DNA of 64,000 nt. It comes from Salinicoccus albus DSM 19776. GTDB taxonomy: Bacteria > Bacillota > Bacilli > Staphylococcales > Salinicoccaceae. The translations under genes and the position numbers were made by a program. Below the pieces are notes generated by a model. It saw only the letters and a program-made list of their open reading frames with translations, did no database searches and had not been told where the DNA came from. Positions 8,949 to 17,462 of this stretch are shown here, piece by piece; within the stretch, counting starts at the first letter, position 1; each line of letters opens with the position of its first letter. The stretch spans positions 62,001 to 126,000 of the forward strand of contig NZ_ARQJ01000026.1 of the NCBI RefSeq assembly GCF_000385175.1. Direction: 5' to 3'.

Positions 8949-9977
8949 TTATGCACCGCAGCATTTTTTATATTTTTTCCCGCTGCCGCAAGGACACGGA
9001 TCATTCCTGCCGACTTTAAACTCTTTGACAACCGTCCGGGTCTTGAGCTCGGATTCCTTAAATCCCCGATATTTAAAATGTCTGGTATGATTGACGATAC
9101 CCGCGATGTTATCAAAGAACGCCTGCTGGTCCGCCGCATCGTTTTCAGCACCGAGCGATGCCAGGTATTTTATGATCTCTTCCCGGCTGGCGCCCTGCAT
9201 GATCTGCTGTAACAGTGCAATGTAAACCTCCTGCTGTTCATGCGCGGTACCATCTACATTGTCTGCAATCCAATCTTTTAATGCCTGATGGTTTTCGGAT
9301 TCATCAATGTAATTCGGATCGGCAAACTTGATGAACTTGGCAAATTCAGGTTCATAATACGGCCTTTCACCCTGCATGCTGCGTACCATTTTGTACTGTT
9401 CCTCATTCATATCATCAATGACTATCTCCTGGTTTTCCGAATTCAACGTAACGTCGTATGGAGATTTATCAAGGAATTCCGTAATTTCATCAATTGTCAG
9501 ATCCATACTATAATATTTTTTGTACAGATGAATCAGTTGATCATAACCGACAATACCGTACAGATGCAACGCAGATCGGATCAGATTAAGCTTTCTCTGG
9601 ACGGCTACCCTGTTTTCATGATTCTCTTTTGTATCCACCTCTGCAAAACGATCTTTTACAGTATCTGTAATATAAAACTGATCTTCATGCTCAGGGTCTT
9701 CGAAGGCAAATCCCATGATGTACAATCCGAATATCTCCTCCAGATTATAATAGTCCCGGGCGCCGTTTTCACTGGCATCTTTCCAGCTGTTGAATGATGG
9801 CTCGTCAATATATTGATATGCGAAAGTTGCGGATTCAGGATTTTTTTGCTGTTCAATGATGCCATCAATCAGCTCGTCTTTTTTGAATTTAGAATAATTA
9901 CTCACAGAAAGCGTACGCGCCATACGCTTCAAATCATTCATATTATATTCATTCAATCGTGCTTTTATACTTGCCAT
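8949..9977 (-). CDS. SEC-C zinc-motif protein with Rho-N/SAP-like N-terminus
   Basis: A 342-residue soluble protein. The N-terminus ([35 protein letters not shown]) looks like a Rho N-terminal or SAP-like helix-extended-helix module, a fold that often binds nucleic acid. The middle is acidic and helical with no motif I recognise. The C-terminus [20 protein letters not shown] is a complete SEC-C zinc-binding motif (C-x-C-x8-CC), as at the end of SecA. The function is unknown; a role with ribosomes or nucleic acid is inference. Monocistronic, with a terminator downstream. Confidence 0.75.
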   Translation of the reverse strand: MASIKARLNEYNMNDLKRMARTLSVSNYSKFKKDELIDGIIEQQKNPESATFAYQYIDEPSFNSWKDASENGARDYYNLEEIFGLYIMGFAFEDPEHEDQFYITDTVKDRFAEVDTKENHENRVAVQRKLNLIRSALHLYGIVGYDQLIHLYKKYYSMDLTIDEITEFLDKSPYDVTLNSENQEIVIDDMNEEQYKMVRSMQGERPYYEPEFAKFIKFADPNYIDESENHQALKDWIADNVDGTAHEQQEVYIALLQQIMQGASREEIIKYLASLGAENDAADQQAFFDNIAGIVNHTRHFKYRGFKESELKTRTVVKEFKVGRNDPCPCGSGKKYKKCCGA

Positions 9978-10053
9978 ACAAGAAAACTCCCTTGTCCATC
10001 CAGACTGATATATGATTTCATTCTACCACATTATCCATGATTCTTAGAAATAA

Positions 10054-10977
10054 TCAAAATATGTTCAATGCAATGTAGATAACCGCTGATACCGTCACAG
10101 CGGAAAGCAGTGTGCTCATCATGACGATTTCAGCAGCGTATTCCGGATCATCACTATATTCCTGGGCAATGATCGAACTGTTGACTGCGGCCGGCATGGC
10201 AGAAGTGATCAGGATGACCTGGGCGGTGACACCTTCTACATTAAACAAGAAAAGTAACACCGCCGCAATTGCCGGTCCGACGACCAGCCTGATCAAACTG
10301 GCGACCAGTGCACTGAATCTCAACCGTCTGAACTTGATTCCGGCAATCTGGGCACCGAGTATGAACAGCACCATGCCGATCATTGCATCCCTCATATAGT
10401 CCAGGGCAGATTCCAGCGGTCCGGGGATGCTCAGGTTAAAGAAGTTGAATATAAGTCCGAAAAACAGCCCATAGAATATCGGCATCTTAAAATAACCAAG
10501 CAGCGCTTTTAACTTGCCTACATTCTGCGAGTTCAATGAGAATATACCATAGGAATACGCCAGCATGTTCTGGAAAACCACCAGCATCACCTGTACCGTC
10601 ATGGCAAAAGGGTCACTTTTAAACACCAGGTCATTAACAGGCACCCCGTAATTGCCGGCATTATAAAAGAGATTCGAGTTGGTGAATAAAACCCGCTGTC
10701 CTTTATCCAGTCCCATGAACTTACCGATTGCCCGGGTAATGACAAAAGTGACGACTGCAAATATCCCCAGCAAAAATATCACATTCAACAGCAGCGAAAA
10801 ATCAATATCCGACTCATAAAGACTCATGAAGATGAATGCGGGCATTATATAGTTGATCGTCAGTTTCGCCAGTGTCGGCCGGTCCAGTTGAAACCTGAGC
10901 TGGACAATGTAGCCGATAAACACGATGATACTTATCGGTATGATGACGTTGGTGAAGATGAATAGAAATTCGGTCAT
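10054..10977 (-). CDS. AEC-family transporter
   Basis: A 307-residue membrane protein with about ten hydrophobic segments in two five-helix halves. It has the AEC family pattern: NLFYNAGNYGVPV in the first half and SAMPAAVNSSIIAQEY in the second, the two crossover regions. Bacterial members export or import malate, malonate or other carboxylates; the substrate is not deducible. It is transcribed alone. The 241 bp upstream, towards the divergent HAD gene, contain AT-rich promoter-like sequence and no further gene that I can support. Confidence 0.87.
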   Translation of the reverse strand: MTEFLFIFTNVIIPISIIVFIGYIVQLRFQLDRPTLAKLTINYIMPAFIFMSLYESDIDFSLLLNVIFLLGIFAVVTFVITRAIGKFMGLDKGQRVLFTNSNLFYNAGNYGVPVNDLVFKSDPFAMTVQVMLVVFQNMLAYSYGIFSLNSQNVGKLKALLGYFKMPIFYGLFFGLIFNFFNLSIPGPLESALDYMRDAMIGMVLFILGAQIAGIKFRRLRFSALVASLIRLVVGPAIAAVLLFLFNVEGVTAQVILITSAMPAAVNSSIIAQEYSDDPEYAAEIVMMSTLLSAVTVSAVIYIALNIF

Positions 10978-11218
10978 GCCACGTTACCTCCCGGAATATT
11001 ATAATGCGGACAAATCGAAAAGAACGATGAGGCAAAAACAATTACTGCGGATGCCCAAATACTCGATATAGTATATAATCCAAGTATGCAGGCTGACATT
11101 GAGGCAGACTGCTCTGTCTTTAAATCGCCGGCAGAAACTGAATCGCTTCAGTTCATTGTTTTATTTTAATATATAAATAATACGCTGACTATAAACTTAT
11201 TCCAAGGAGAATTCACTT

Positions 11219-12058
11219 ATGAAAGCAATCGCTCTTGATATGGATGGCACTATCCTTAACCACAACGGAGATTTTCCGCTGTCTCTTGCCCGGACACTGG
11301 GGGAATTACATAATGCAGGGATGTGTATATTCTTTGCGACCGGCCGGACAAAGCATGCCATATTAGGACTCAAACCTGAGGCGTGTCCGCTCGATGGATA
11401 TGTTGCAGCATCAGGAATGGGGGTCTATATCGGGGAAGACCCCATCGAAACTTCATCGTTCAAGCCTGAATTTGTCGAAAACATGATAGATAAGGCCAGT
11501 GAGCATGAAATATATTATGAAGTCCATACGCTGGAAAAGCCGAGCCGGACACTGCTCAGGGATCAGGCGTATGCTTTCAGGGATATCCAAACGCTAAGCC
11601 CCGATACAATGAAACCATTTGAACAAAAATTCGCTCAGAAAGCTTTGAATGATCCAGCCAAATGGGTGGATGAAATGTCATATGAAAACGTGGTCAAGAT
11701 ATTCTTTTTCAGCCCGGATTTAGATAAAATCACCGATTGGTTCAACTATCTGGATGCCGATAAATCACAGAATGATTATGAATTATATACGACGAGCATC
11801 CATAATGCCGAAATCATGCTGAAAGGACGGGATAAAGCCACCGGCTTGAAGGCACTCCTGGACCATTACACCATTGATTTCAAAGAGGTGCATGCCGTCG
11901 GGGATTCCATGAATGATCTGGCGATGTTCAGGCCGGCCGGCAGATCCACTGCCATGAAAAATGCCGGTGATAATATTAAAGCCTGCACCGATGATGTGAC
12001 AGAATATACATGTGATGAAGACGGGCTGGAACGATATTTAAGACAAAAATATCTTTAA
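11219..12058 (+). CDS. HAD-superfamily hydrolase, Cof/type IIB
   Basis: A 279-residue phosphatase of the haloacid dehalogenase superfamily. Motif I is LDMDGTIL at residues 6-13 with the nucleophilic Asp. Motif II is FATGRT, Lys occurs in LKGRDKATGL, and motif IV is VGDSMNDLAMF. The cap between motifs II and III is of the Cof (C2B) type. Such enzymes dephosphorylate sugar phosphates or flavin precursors. AAGGAG precedes the start. It runs convergently into the MhqD-like gene with one base between the stops and no terminator hairpin. Confidence 0.92.
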   Translation: MKAIALDMDGTILNHNGDFPLSLARTLGELHNAGMCIFFATGRTKHAILGLKPEACPLDGYVAASGMGVYIGEDPIETSSFKPEFVENMIDKASEHEIYYEVHTLEKPSRTLLRDQAYAFRDIQTLSPDTMKPFEQKFAQKALNDPAKWVDEMSYENVVKIFFFSPDLDKITDWFNYLDADKSQNDYELYTTSIHNAEIMLKGRDKATGLKALLDHYTIDFKEVHAVGDSMNDLAMFRPAGRSTAMKNAGDNIKACTDDVTEYTCDEDGLERYLRQKYL

Positions 12059-12059
12059 T

Positions 12060-12680
12060 TCACGCCTCATCGTCCAGATCCAGCTCTGTGTACCAGACAC
12101 GGCCTTCCATCAGTTCTTCAGAAATTATTTCGTGTCCGGCTTCCGTTAATTTGACTTCGGCGGAAGCCCCTCTTAATTCAAGTTGTTTTTTTAATTCATA
12201 AGCTTCGCTGGCGGTTGCATCCATATCCCCGGCACCAGCCGTAAGCAATACAACAGTTTCGAGCAGAAGATAATTTTCAATCTGGTCAATGCTGTGTGCA
12301 GGATGATGCAGGATGGCACCGGTGACCGGGAGTTCATGATTCAACAGAAGTTGCGCCGCCATACTGGCGCCGTCAGAGTAGCCAATACATACGGCCTTTT
12401 CAAGATCGATGCCGTATCGCCGTGATAAACTGACAATTTCATCTGCCAGCTTACCGCCTTCTCTCTTTAGACTCTCCCAATCCAGTTCATCAGCATTAGT
12501 CAGTTTAAAAAAACGGGCTTGTCCTTCTTCTTCCACATCGCCCCGAAATGACAGGATGTCAGCAGAGCTGTTCACCATCGCAGCGACTTCGAGCAGGTCG
12601 GTTTCTCTGCCTCCCGCTTCATGGAAAAGTATCAATGTACGATCACTGTCATCCTTGCCTTTTATATATAAGTGTTTCAT
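12060..12680 (-). CDS. Alpha/beta-hydrolase, phospholipase/carboxylesterase type (MhqD-like)
   Basis: A 206-residue serine hydrolase. The nucleophile elbow is GYSDG in the segment CIGYSDGASMAAQLLL, and the C-terminal catalytic His is in EAGHEI; the usual Asp is in the TAGAGDMDAT segment. It matches the short esterases of the MhqD group of Bacillus, which belong to the quinone-stress regulon. Its divergent neighbour is an MhqO-like dioxygenase, and the 87-bp gap holds an inverted repeat, so the pair is probably co-regulated. The substrate itself is unknown. Confidence 0.82.
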   Translation of the reverse strand: MKHLYIKGKDDSDRTLILFHEAGGRETDLLEVAAMVNSSADILSFRGDVEEEGQARFFKLTNADELDWESLKREGGKLADEIVSLSRRYGIDLEKAVCIGYSDGASMAAQLLLNHELPVTGAILHHPAHSIDQIENYLLLETVVLLTAGAGDMDATASEAYELKKQLELRGASAEVKLTEAGHEIISEELMEGRVWYTELDLDDEA

Positions 12681-12698
12681 TGCCGATCGTCCTCCTTT

Positions 12699-12722
12699 AT
12701 TAGAGTTTAACCCATCTCTAAT
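12699..12722. promoter_or_regulatory. Inverted repeat in the mhqD/mhqO-like divergent promoter
   Basis: ATTAGAG (12699-12705) and CTCTAAT (12716-12722) form a perfect 7-bp inverted repeat with a 10-bp spacer, centred between two divergent quinone-stress-type genes. It is a candidate operator for a MarR-type (MhqR/QsrR-like) repressor. A TATACT at 12724-12729 could be the plus-strand -10 box. No regulator gene is adjacent. Confidence 0.5.
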
Positions 12723-12767
12723 ATATACTGGTAGTATTAGGAATTAGATTTTTAAGGAGCGATATCC

Positions 12768-13694
12768 ATGACTGTTAAAGGAATCCATCACGTTTCTTCA
12801 ATCACAAAAGAAATATTGGACAACCATGATTTCTACACTAACATTTTAGGTCTCAGACTCATCAAAAAAACAGTCAACCGGGATGATACCGGTATGTATC
12901 ACTTGTTTTACGGGGATTACAAGGGTACACCAGGCACTGAGGTCACATTTTTCGAAACGTATCATGCACCGAAGTTCCAGCCAGGGACAAACGGCATCTC
13001 ACGTACTTACTTCCGGGTCCCTTCAATGGAAGCATTGGAATTCTTCAGGCACAGATTTGACGAAAAGGGGGTTTACCATGAGGGGTTTGTTGAAAGATAC
13101 GGATTTACAACCATGATTTTTGAAGATGAGGAAAAACAACGGCTGGCACTGATGATAGATCCGGAGGACAATCAAACAAAGCCGAACCAAACAACGGAAA
13201 TCCCAAAAAGATATGCAATCACCTCCATCGGAGCCGTCGAGATTACGGTGCAGTATTTGAAACCGGCCATGGAACTCCTCGAAATGCTCGGCGGACAGGC
13301 GGTCGATGAAGTATCGGATGATGAAGAGGAAGCAGAAGTCAGAATCGGCAATGACTCAGTATTTATCACTGAACAGAGGGACAGCCGGATAGAAAAAGAA
13401 GGATATGGCAGTGTCCACCACTTCGCAATGCGTGTCGACGATGAGGATGCCCTTGCGGCGCTGAAAAAACTGCTTGATGAGGAAAAATGGCCAAATTCAG
13501 GCATCATCGACATGCAATTTTTTAAATCTGTATATGTTGAAATGGCCGGCGGCATTACGCTGGAGCTTTCAACGGCCGGACCCGGAGTTACAATCGATGA
13601 ACCCGTCGAGACATTGGGGGAATCGCTGTCCGTCCCGCCGGAATTTGAAAGAGAACGGCATATCATCGAAGCATTTCTTATACCGATAAACTAG
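12768..13694 (+). CDS. Ring-cleaving dioxygenase, VOC superfamily (MhqO-like)
   Basis: A 308-residue vicinal-oxygen-chelate protein with two glyoxalase-like modules. The first begins GIHHVSSITKEILDNHDFYTNILGLRLIKKTVN, with metal-ligand His residues. The second carries YGSVHHFAMRVDD near residue 212 and a C-terminal Glu ligand region (GGITLELSTAGPG). MhqO-type enzymes are thought to cleave catechols and hydroquinones. The start follows AAGGAG at good spacing. It ends inside a strong bidirectional terminator. Confidence 0.88.
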   Translation: MTVKGIHHVSSITKEILDNHDFYTNILGLRLIKKTVNRDDTGMYHLFYGDYKGTPGTEVTFFETYHAPKFQPGTNGISRTYFRVPSMEALEFFRHRFDEKGVYHEGFVERYGFTTMIFEDEEKQRLALMIDPEDNQTKPNQTTEIPKRYAITSIGAVEITVQYLKPAMELLEMLGGQAVDEVSDDEEEAEVRIGNDSVFITEQRDSRIEKEGYGSVHHFAMRVDDEDALAALKKLLDEEKWPNSGIIDMQFFKSVYVEMAGGITLELSTAGPGVTIDEPVETLGESLSVPPEFERERHIIEAFLIPIN

Positions 13695-13736
13695 CGCGCA
13701 TTCCAGGAGTTACCCTGGAATGCGCGCTAGTTTTTA
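13688..13736. terminator. Strong bidirectional terminator
   Basis: A perfect 20-bp inverted repeat (13688-13707 with 13714-13733, loop AGTTAC) is flanked by A's and T's. It contains both stop codons of the convergent dioxygenase and response-regulator genes. Confidence 0.93.
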
Positions 13737-14326
13737 TAAAAGTAGACAGCAAGCTGTGTCCGGTCCCTCAAATCAAGTTTTGTCAGCATTTGGGAAATAT
13801 AATTCCTCACAGTCCCTTCACTCAGATACAGTTTTTCTGATATTTCTTTGTTACTGAGACCCTCGGCGACAAGTTCCAGCACATCCTGCTCTCTTTTCGA
13901 CAATTTGGACATCGCCCGGGAATGCGATTTTGTGGACATGCTTTTGACAATGTCACTGTCGAACACCATATTGCCGGATTCCACTGCCTGAATCGCTGGC
14001 AGGATGCCTTTGAAGTTATCTTTGAGCAGGTAACCTTTGCAGCCCATTTCCAATGCCTCCTGGATATATTCATCGTCCTTGAATGTAGTGATCACCAGAA
14101 TATTCGCCCCGGGGTCTCCGGAGAGGATTTCTCTGCTGGCTTCGAGGCCAGTCATCCCGCTCATTCTAATGTCAACCATCAAAAGATCCGGATGATGTTC
14201 ATTGTACAGATTAATGGCTTCTCTGCCGCTGCCGCCCGTAGCGGCTATCGTATGCCCGGAGCCCTCCAATATGGTCTGCAGCGCATTGACAACCAGCGCA
14301 TCATCATCGATCAGTATGATATTCAT
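13727..14326 (-). CDS. NarL/LuxR-family response regulator (LnrK-like)
   Basis: A 199-residue regulator. The receiver domain has DDD at residues 6-8, the phospho-acceptor Asp in LLMVDIRMSG, and the conserved Lys in GYLLKDNF. The C-terminal LuxR helix-turn-helix is LSKREQDVLELVAEGLSNKEISEKLYLSEGTVRNYISQM. I start it at 14326, where MNIILIDDD follows AAGGGGG; a longer frame begins at 14413 but would lie inside the kinase gene. It overlaps the kinase end by 23 bp, implying translational coupling. It probably controls the divergent ABC exporter. Confidence 0.93.
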   Translation of the reverse strand: MNIILIDDDALVVNALQTILEGSGHTIAATGGSGREAINLYNEHHPDLLMVDIRMSGMTGLEASREILSGDPGANILVITTFKDDEYIQEALEMGCKGYLLKDNFKGILPAIQAVESGNMVFDSDIVKSMSTKSHSRAMSKLSKREQDVLELVAEGLSNKEISEKLYLSEGTVRNYISQMLTKLDLRDRTQLAVYFYKN

Positions 14327-15365
14327 TGTGGTCCCCCTTCTTATAGAGTATGACGTGGAGGGTAAACCCCTCTTCATAAAATGTATTGAATATCCCTTTA
14401 TATTTCTCAACAATTTCTTTCATGGACAAGAGCCCCATTCCCCTGTTTTTAGCAGGTCGTTTTGTACCGTCATCTTTTATGGAGACCGTTATGAAAGCAT
14501 GCTGTTCCCTGACGTATATTTCAATATTACGGGCATCGGAATGCTTTTTTATATTGTTGAGCGCTTCTCTGACGATAGATAATATGTCCATTTTCATTTC
14601 ATGATTGATGTCCGAATCAATATCAAATCGGAACTTGATACTATACTGGTCCATTTCCTCAATATAATCGCCAATCCGTGTTTTGAGATCGATCGATGTT
14701 TCATACAGATGATGGATGCTCGTTCTGATATCATCCATACCGGATTTCAATCTGGCCTGAAGCTGTCCGAGAGACTGCTTCAGTTTTTCTTCATCTTTGA
14801 CGTACTGTAATGACTCTATGAGGAGTATGCTGCTGGATAACGAATGGCCGAGTGCATCATGCATATCCCGGGCAATCCTGTTCCTTTCATTCAATCCGGC
14901 CATATGAACTTCCCTTTCATGATTATGCAGCAATTCATTATGCTGCTGCCTCAGCAATCTGTTGTCATTGATCAGCCGGTCTCTGATTATCCTGTTTTCA
15001 TATTCATATGCATATAGATGCTCTCTCAGATAAACAACATAAATCGCAATTCCCGATACTGCAGTCAGTATAAAATCGAGCGAGATATAGTTTAACAACA
15101 GCGTCAAGACAGACCATCGCCCATATTTTCCTGCTGTCACAAAACTCAGCAGCGGCAGATAATGCACCCACCCTGAAAACATGATTGCGGAACCTGTAAA
15201 AACCAGTATGACGATAATAACTTTATATTTGGAATTTGTAATATCCACTGAGAAGAACAGGATGAAGGCCAGCAGTGAAATGACGATGCTGGGGTCATCA
15301 GTCACTGAAAAATAATATGCCGACAGGATAAAGTACAGTACAAGCTTCTCTATTACAATTCTCAT
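14304..15365 (-). CDS. NarL-type sensor histidine kinase (LnrJ-like)
   Basis: A membrane sensor kinase of about 353 residues. Five or six hydrophobic segments fill the first 130 residues with almost no extracellular loop. A coiled coil follows, then the HisKA_3 phospho-acceptor block RNRIARDMHDALGHSLSSS, and a short HATPase domain (NNIKKHSDARN, then RGMGLLSMKEIVEKY). This intramembrane-sensing layout is typical of kinases paired with ABC exporters. ATG at 15365 is preferred over a TTG five codons earlier. Together with the response regulator and three ABC genes it matches the LnrJK-LnrLMN (YfiJKLMN) arrangement of Bacillus, but divergently oriented. Confidence 0.9.
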   Translation of the reverse strand: MRIVIEKLVLYFILSAYYFSVTDDPSIVISLLAFILFFSVDITNSKYKVIIVILVFTGSAIMFSGWVHYLPLLSFVTAGKYGRWSVLTLLLNYISLDFILTAVSGIAIYVVYLREHLYAYEYENRIIRDRLINDNRLLRQQHNELLHNHEREVHMAGLNERNRIARDMHDALGHSLSSSILLIESLQYVKDEEKLKQSLGQLQARLKSGMDDIRTSIHHLYETSIDLKTRIGDYIEEMDQYSIKFRFDIDSDINHEMKMDILSIVREALNNIKKHSDARNIEIYVREQHAFITVSIKDDGTKRPAKNRGMGLLSMKEIVEKYKGIFNTFYEEGFTLHVILYKKGDHNEYHTDR

Positions 15366-15382
15366 GATTCCGGCCCCCAATT

Positions 15383-15398
15383 CATGACGAATGTCATG
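15383..15398. promoter_or_regulatory. Candidate response-regulator box upstream of the ABC exporter
   Basis: A perfect inverted repeat CATGAC-GAAT-GTCATG lies in the divergent promoter region. A TATACT at 15443-15448 with no good -35 box would place the repeat about 65 bp upstream of the exporter start point, a normal activator position for NarL-type regulators. Inference from geometry only. Confidence 0.5.
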
Positions 15399-15480
15399 TC
15401 ATTTCATTATTATATACACTAAAATTTCAGCTGGTTACAGTATATACTTAATTTAACTAATGATACAGGAGGTTTTCCCC

Positions 15481-16410
15481 ATGATTATGATGGACAAAGT
15501 CGTTAAAAGATATAATGAACTGATCGCGCTGGACCATTTCTCATTTGAAGCTGCGGAAGGGGAAATCATCGGTCTGCTCGGTCCGAACGGCTGCGGCAAG
15601 ACAACTGCAATCAACTGCATGCTCTCTCTGCTCGCGTTCGATTCCGGGGACATTGAAATATTCGGGGAAAAGGTCCATCCAAATAACAACAGCGTGAAAC
15701 GAAGAATTGGACTCGTTCCCCAGGAGTTGTCAATTTTTGACAAGCTGAATGTATACGAAAATATCGATTTCTACTGCGGGCTCTATGTTTCTGACAAAAC
15801 AAAAAGACGGCGTCTGGTTGAAGAAGCGATTGAATTTGTCGGCATGGACAGATACCGGAAATTCATCCCCAAAAAACTGAGCGGCGGGTTGAAGCGCCGG
15901 TTGAATATCGCCTGCGGCATGGCCCATCAGCCGGATCTTCTTTTTATGGATGAACCAACCGTTGCAGTGGATGCCCAAAGCAGGAATTTTATCCTGGAAG
16001 GTATCAGGCAGATGAAGGCGCGCGGCAAAACCATCGTATATACCACACATTACCTGGAGGAAGCCGAAAATCTGTGTGACCGGATGGTCATTATGGATGC
16101 CGGAAGAAACATCGCCCATGGAACGGTTGAACAGCTTCAAAATCAAATCTCTACTCAGGAACGTGTCGAAGTCGGCGTTATCACTGATGAATCAGATATC
16201 GAAAGTCAGCTGGAAGCCCTGCCGAATGCGGTCAGTGTGAATAGAAAGAATGATAATTATATGATCCACTTTGAAAAACAGGAAAACAATATTTCAAACC
16301 TGATTAAATTCATCGAATCCAAAGACCTGACCTATACAGAACTCTCAAGCGAAAAAGCCACCCTGAGTGATATTTTCCTGGAACTGACAGGCAAGGAGCT
16401 GAGAGACTGA
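15481..16410 (+). CDS. ABC exporter ATP-binding protein (LnrL-like)
   Basis: A 309-residue ABC ATPase of the drug/antibiotic-exporter type. Walker A is GPNGCGKT, the Q-loop is in LVPQEL, the signature is LSGGLKRRL, Walker B is LLFMDEP, and the switch His is in TTHYLEE. A C-terminal extension of about 90 residues is typical of this class. ATG 15481 follows AGGAGG at 15467-15472; an earlier ATG at 15460 lies upstream of that site and is rejected. Its stop overlaps the next start (TGATG). Confidence 0.93.
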   Translation: MIMMDKVVKRYNELIALDHFSFEAAEGEIIGLLGPNGCGKTTAINCMLSLLAFDSGDIEIFGEKVHPNNNSVKRRIGLVPQELSIFDKLNVYENIDFYCGLYVSDKTKRRRLVEEAIEFVGMDRYRKFIPKKLSGGLKRRLNIACGMAHQPDLLFMDEPTVAVDAQSRNFILEGIRQMKARGKTIVYTTHYLEEAENLCDRMVIMDAGRNIAHGTVEQLQNQISTQERVEVGVITDESDIESQLEALPNAVSVNRKNDNYMIHFEKQENNISNLIKFIESKDLTYTELSSEKATLSDIFLELTGKELRD

Positions 16411-17462
16411 TGAACATCTTCCGCATGACCATCTATCTGATCATTATCAATTTCAAAGATTTTGGTTACTGGTTTTGGACATTATGCTACCCGCTGCTGT
16501 TATGCGCACTTTTTATGATGACAACATCAAACATGTCAAACACAGAGCTTGAGGACATAAATGCAGGTATTGAAAACGACCATCCGCTGTCTGAAGCACT
16601 GGCATCCATCGAGTTCATCAACCTGGAAACTATGACTGAGGATGCTGCAGTCGAACAGATGGAAGCAGGAGAAATGGCAGCATATGTTCACGGCGATTAT
16701 GAATTGCTCGTTACGGAATCCGGCTTTAATCAGACCGTCATGGAGGATGTATTGACGCAGATGCAGTCCACTGTGGAATCCGGCATCCCCCCGCAACACT
16801 TCGATATGGATGCGAGTTTTATAGATGCGAGCAGCCAGGACACTCAGCCCGAAACGGTACTTTTCTATTCGCTCATTGCCATGATCGCTTTTTACGGCAT
16901 GTTTTCAAGTATAGAATTCATATCTACCATGCAGCCTAACCTCAGCCATATGGGGGCCAGATTTGCAGCCAGTCCGTACAGCAAGGGGAAACTGCTTGCT
17001 GCCAGCGTAATCGGAGCAATGGCGCTCAACTTATTCTCAAACACATTCATCCTGATCGTCATCATCATTTTTTATCAGATCAACCTGTTCACAGAACTTT
17101 GGCCGACAATTTTTCTTTTAATAACTGCAAACTTTACAGGTGTGGGCTTTGGTCTCATCCTCGGCCTGGTACCTAAAATCAACGCCGCTGCAAAAACTAT
17201 TATAGCAATAGTATTAATCATTGGACTTGCAGCACTGTCAGGATTGATGGGACCGCCACTGAAACAGGTGATTGACGGCAACCTGCCCTGGATCAATACG
17301 TTCAATCCGGTGGCGAGACTGACGGACACTATGTACCGTATTAACTTCCTTGGTAATTTTAATGATTACTGGTCTACCGTGATTTTCCTGGCAGCGTTAG
17401 CACTAGCGTTCTATACCATCACACTCGTTGTACTAAGGAGGAAACAATATGACAGTATTTAA
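16410..17462 (+). CDS. ABC-2 type permease (LnrM-like)
   Basis: A 350-residue membrane subunit. One N-terminal transmembrane helix is followed by a large extracytoplasmic domain (about residues 40-150, acidic), then five more helices in the C-terminal half. This is the ABC2_membrane_3 layout. It is translationally coupled to the ATPase upstream and overlaps the second permease by 14 bp. The two permeases are presumed to form a heterodimer exporting a membrane-active compound, by analogy with linearmycin resistance. Substrate is inference. Confidence 0.88.
   Translation: MNIFRMTIYLIIINFKDFGYWFWTLCYPLLLCALFMMTTSNMSNTELEDINAGIENDHPLSEALASIEFINLETMTEDAAVEQMEAGEMAAYVHGDYELLVTESGFNQTVMEDVLTQMQSTVESGIPPQHFDMDASFIDASSQDTQPETVLFYSLIAMIAFYGMFSSIEFISTMQPNLSHMGARFAASPYSKGKLLAASVIGAMALNLFSNTFILIVIIIFYQINLFTELWPTIFLLITANFTGVGFGLILGLVPKINAAAKTIIAIVLIIGLAALSGLMGPPLKQVIDGNLPWINTFNPVARLTDTMYRINFLGNFNDYWSTVIFLAALALAFYTITLVVLRRKQYDSI

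Noticed and set aside
10978-11218. Possible small RNA or riboswitch in the gap between AEC and HAD genes
   Set aside because: No conserved riboswitch motif or convincing terminator hairpin found; only AT-rich promoter-like sequence.
13172-13666. Long Ser-rich open frame antisense to the dioxygenase
   Set aside because: A shadow of the strongly supported plus-strand gene; low-complexity Ser/Pro product with no ribosome site.
14327-14413. 29-residue N-terminal extension of the response regulator
   Set aside because: It is read inside the kinase coding region, has no conserved receiver residues, and ATG 14326 has an excellent ribosome site.
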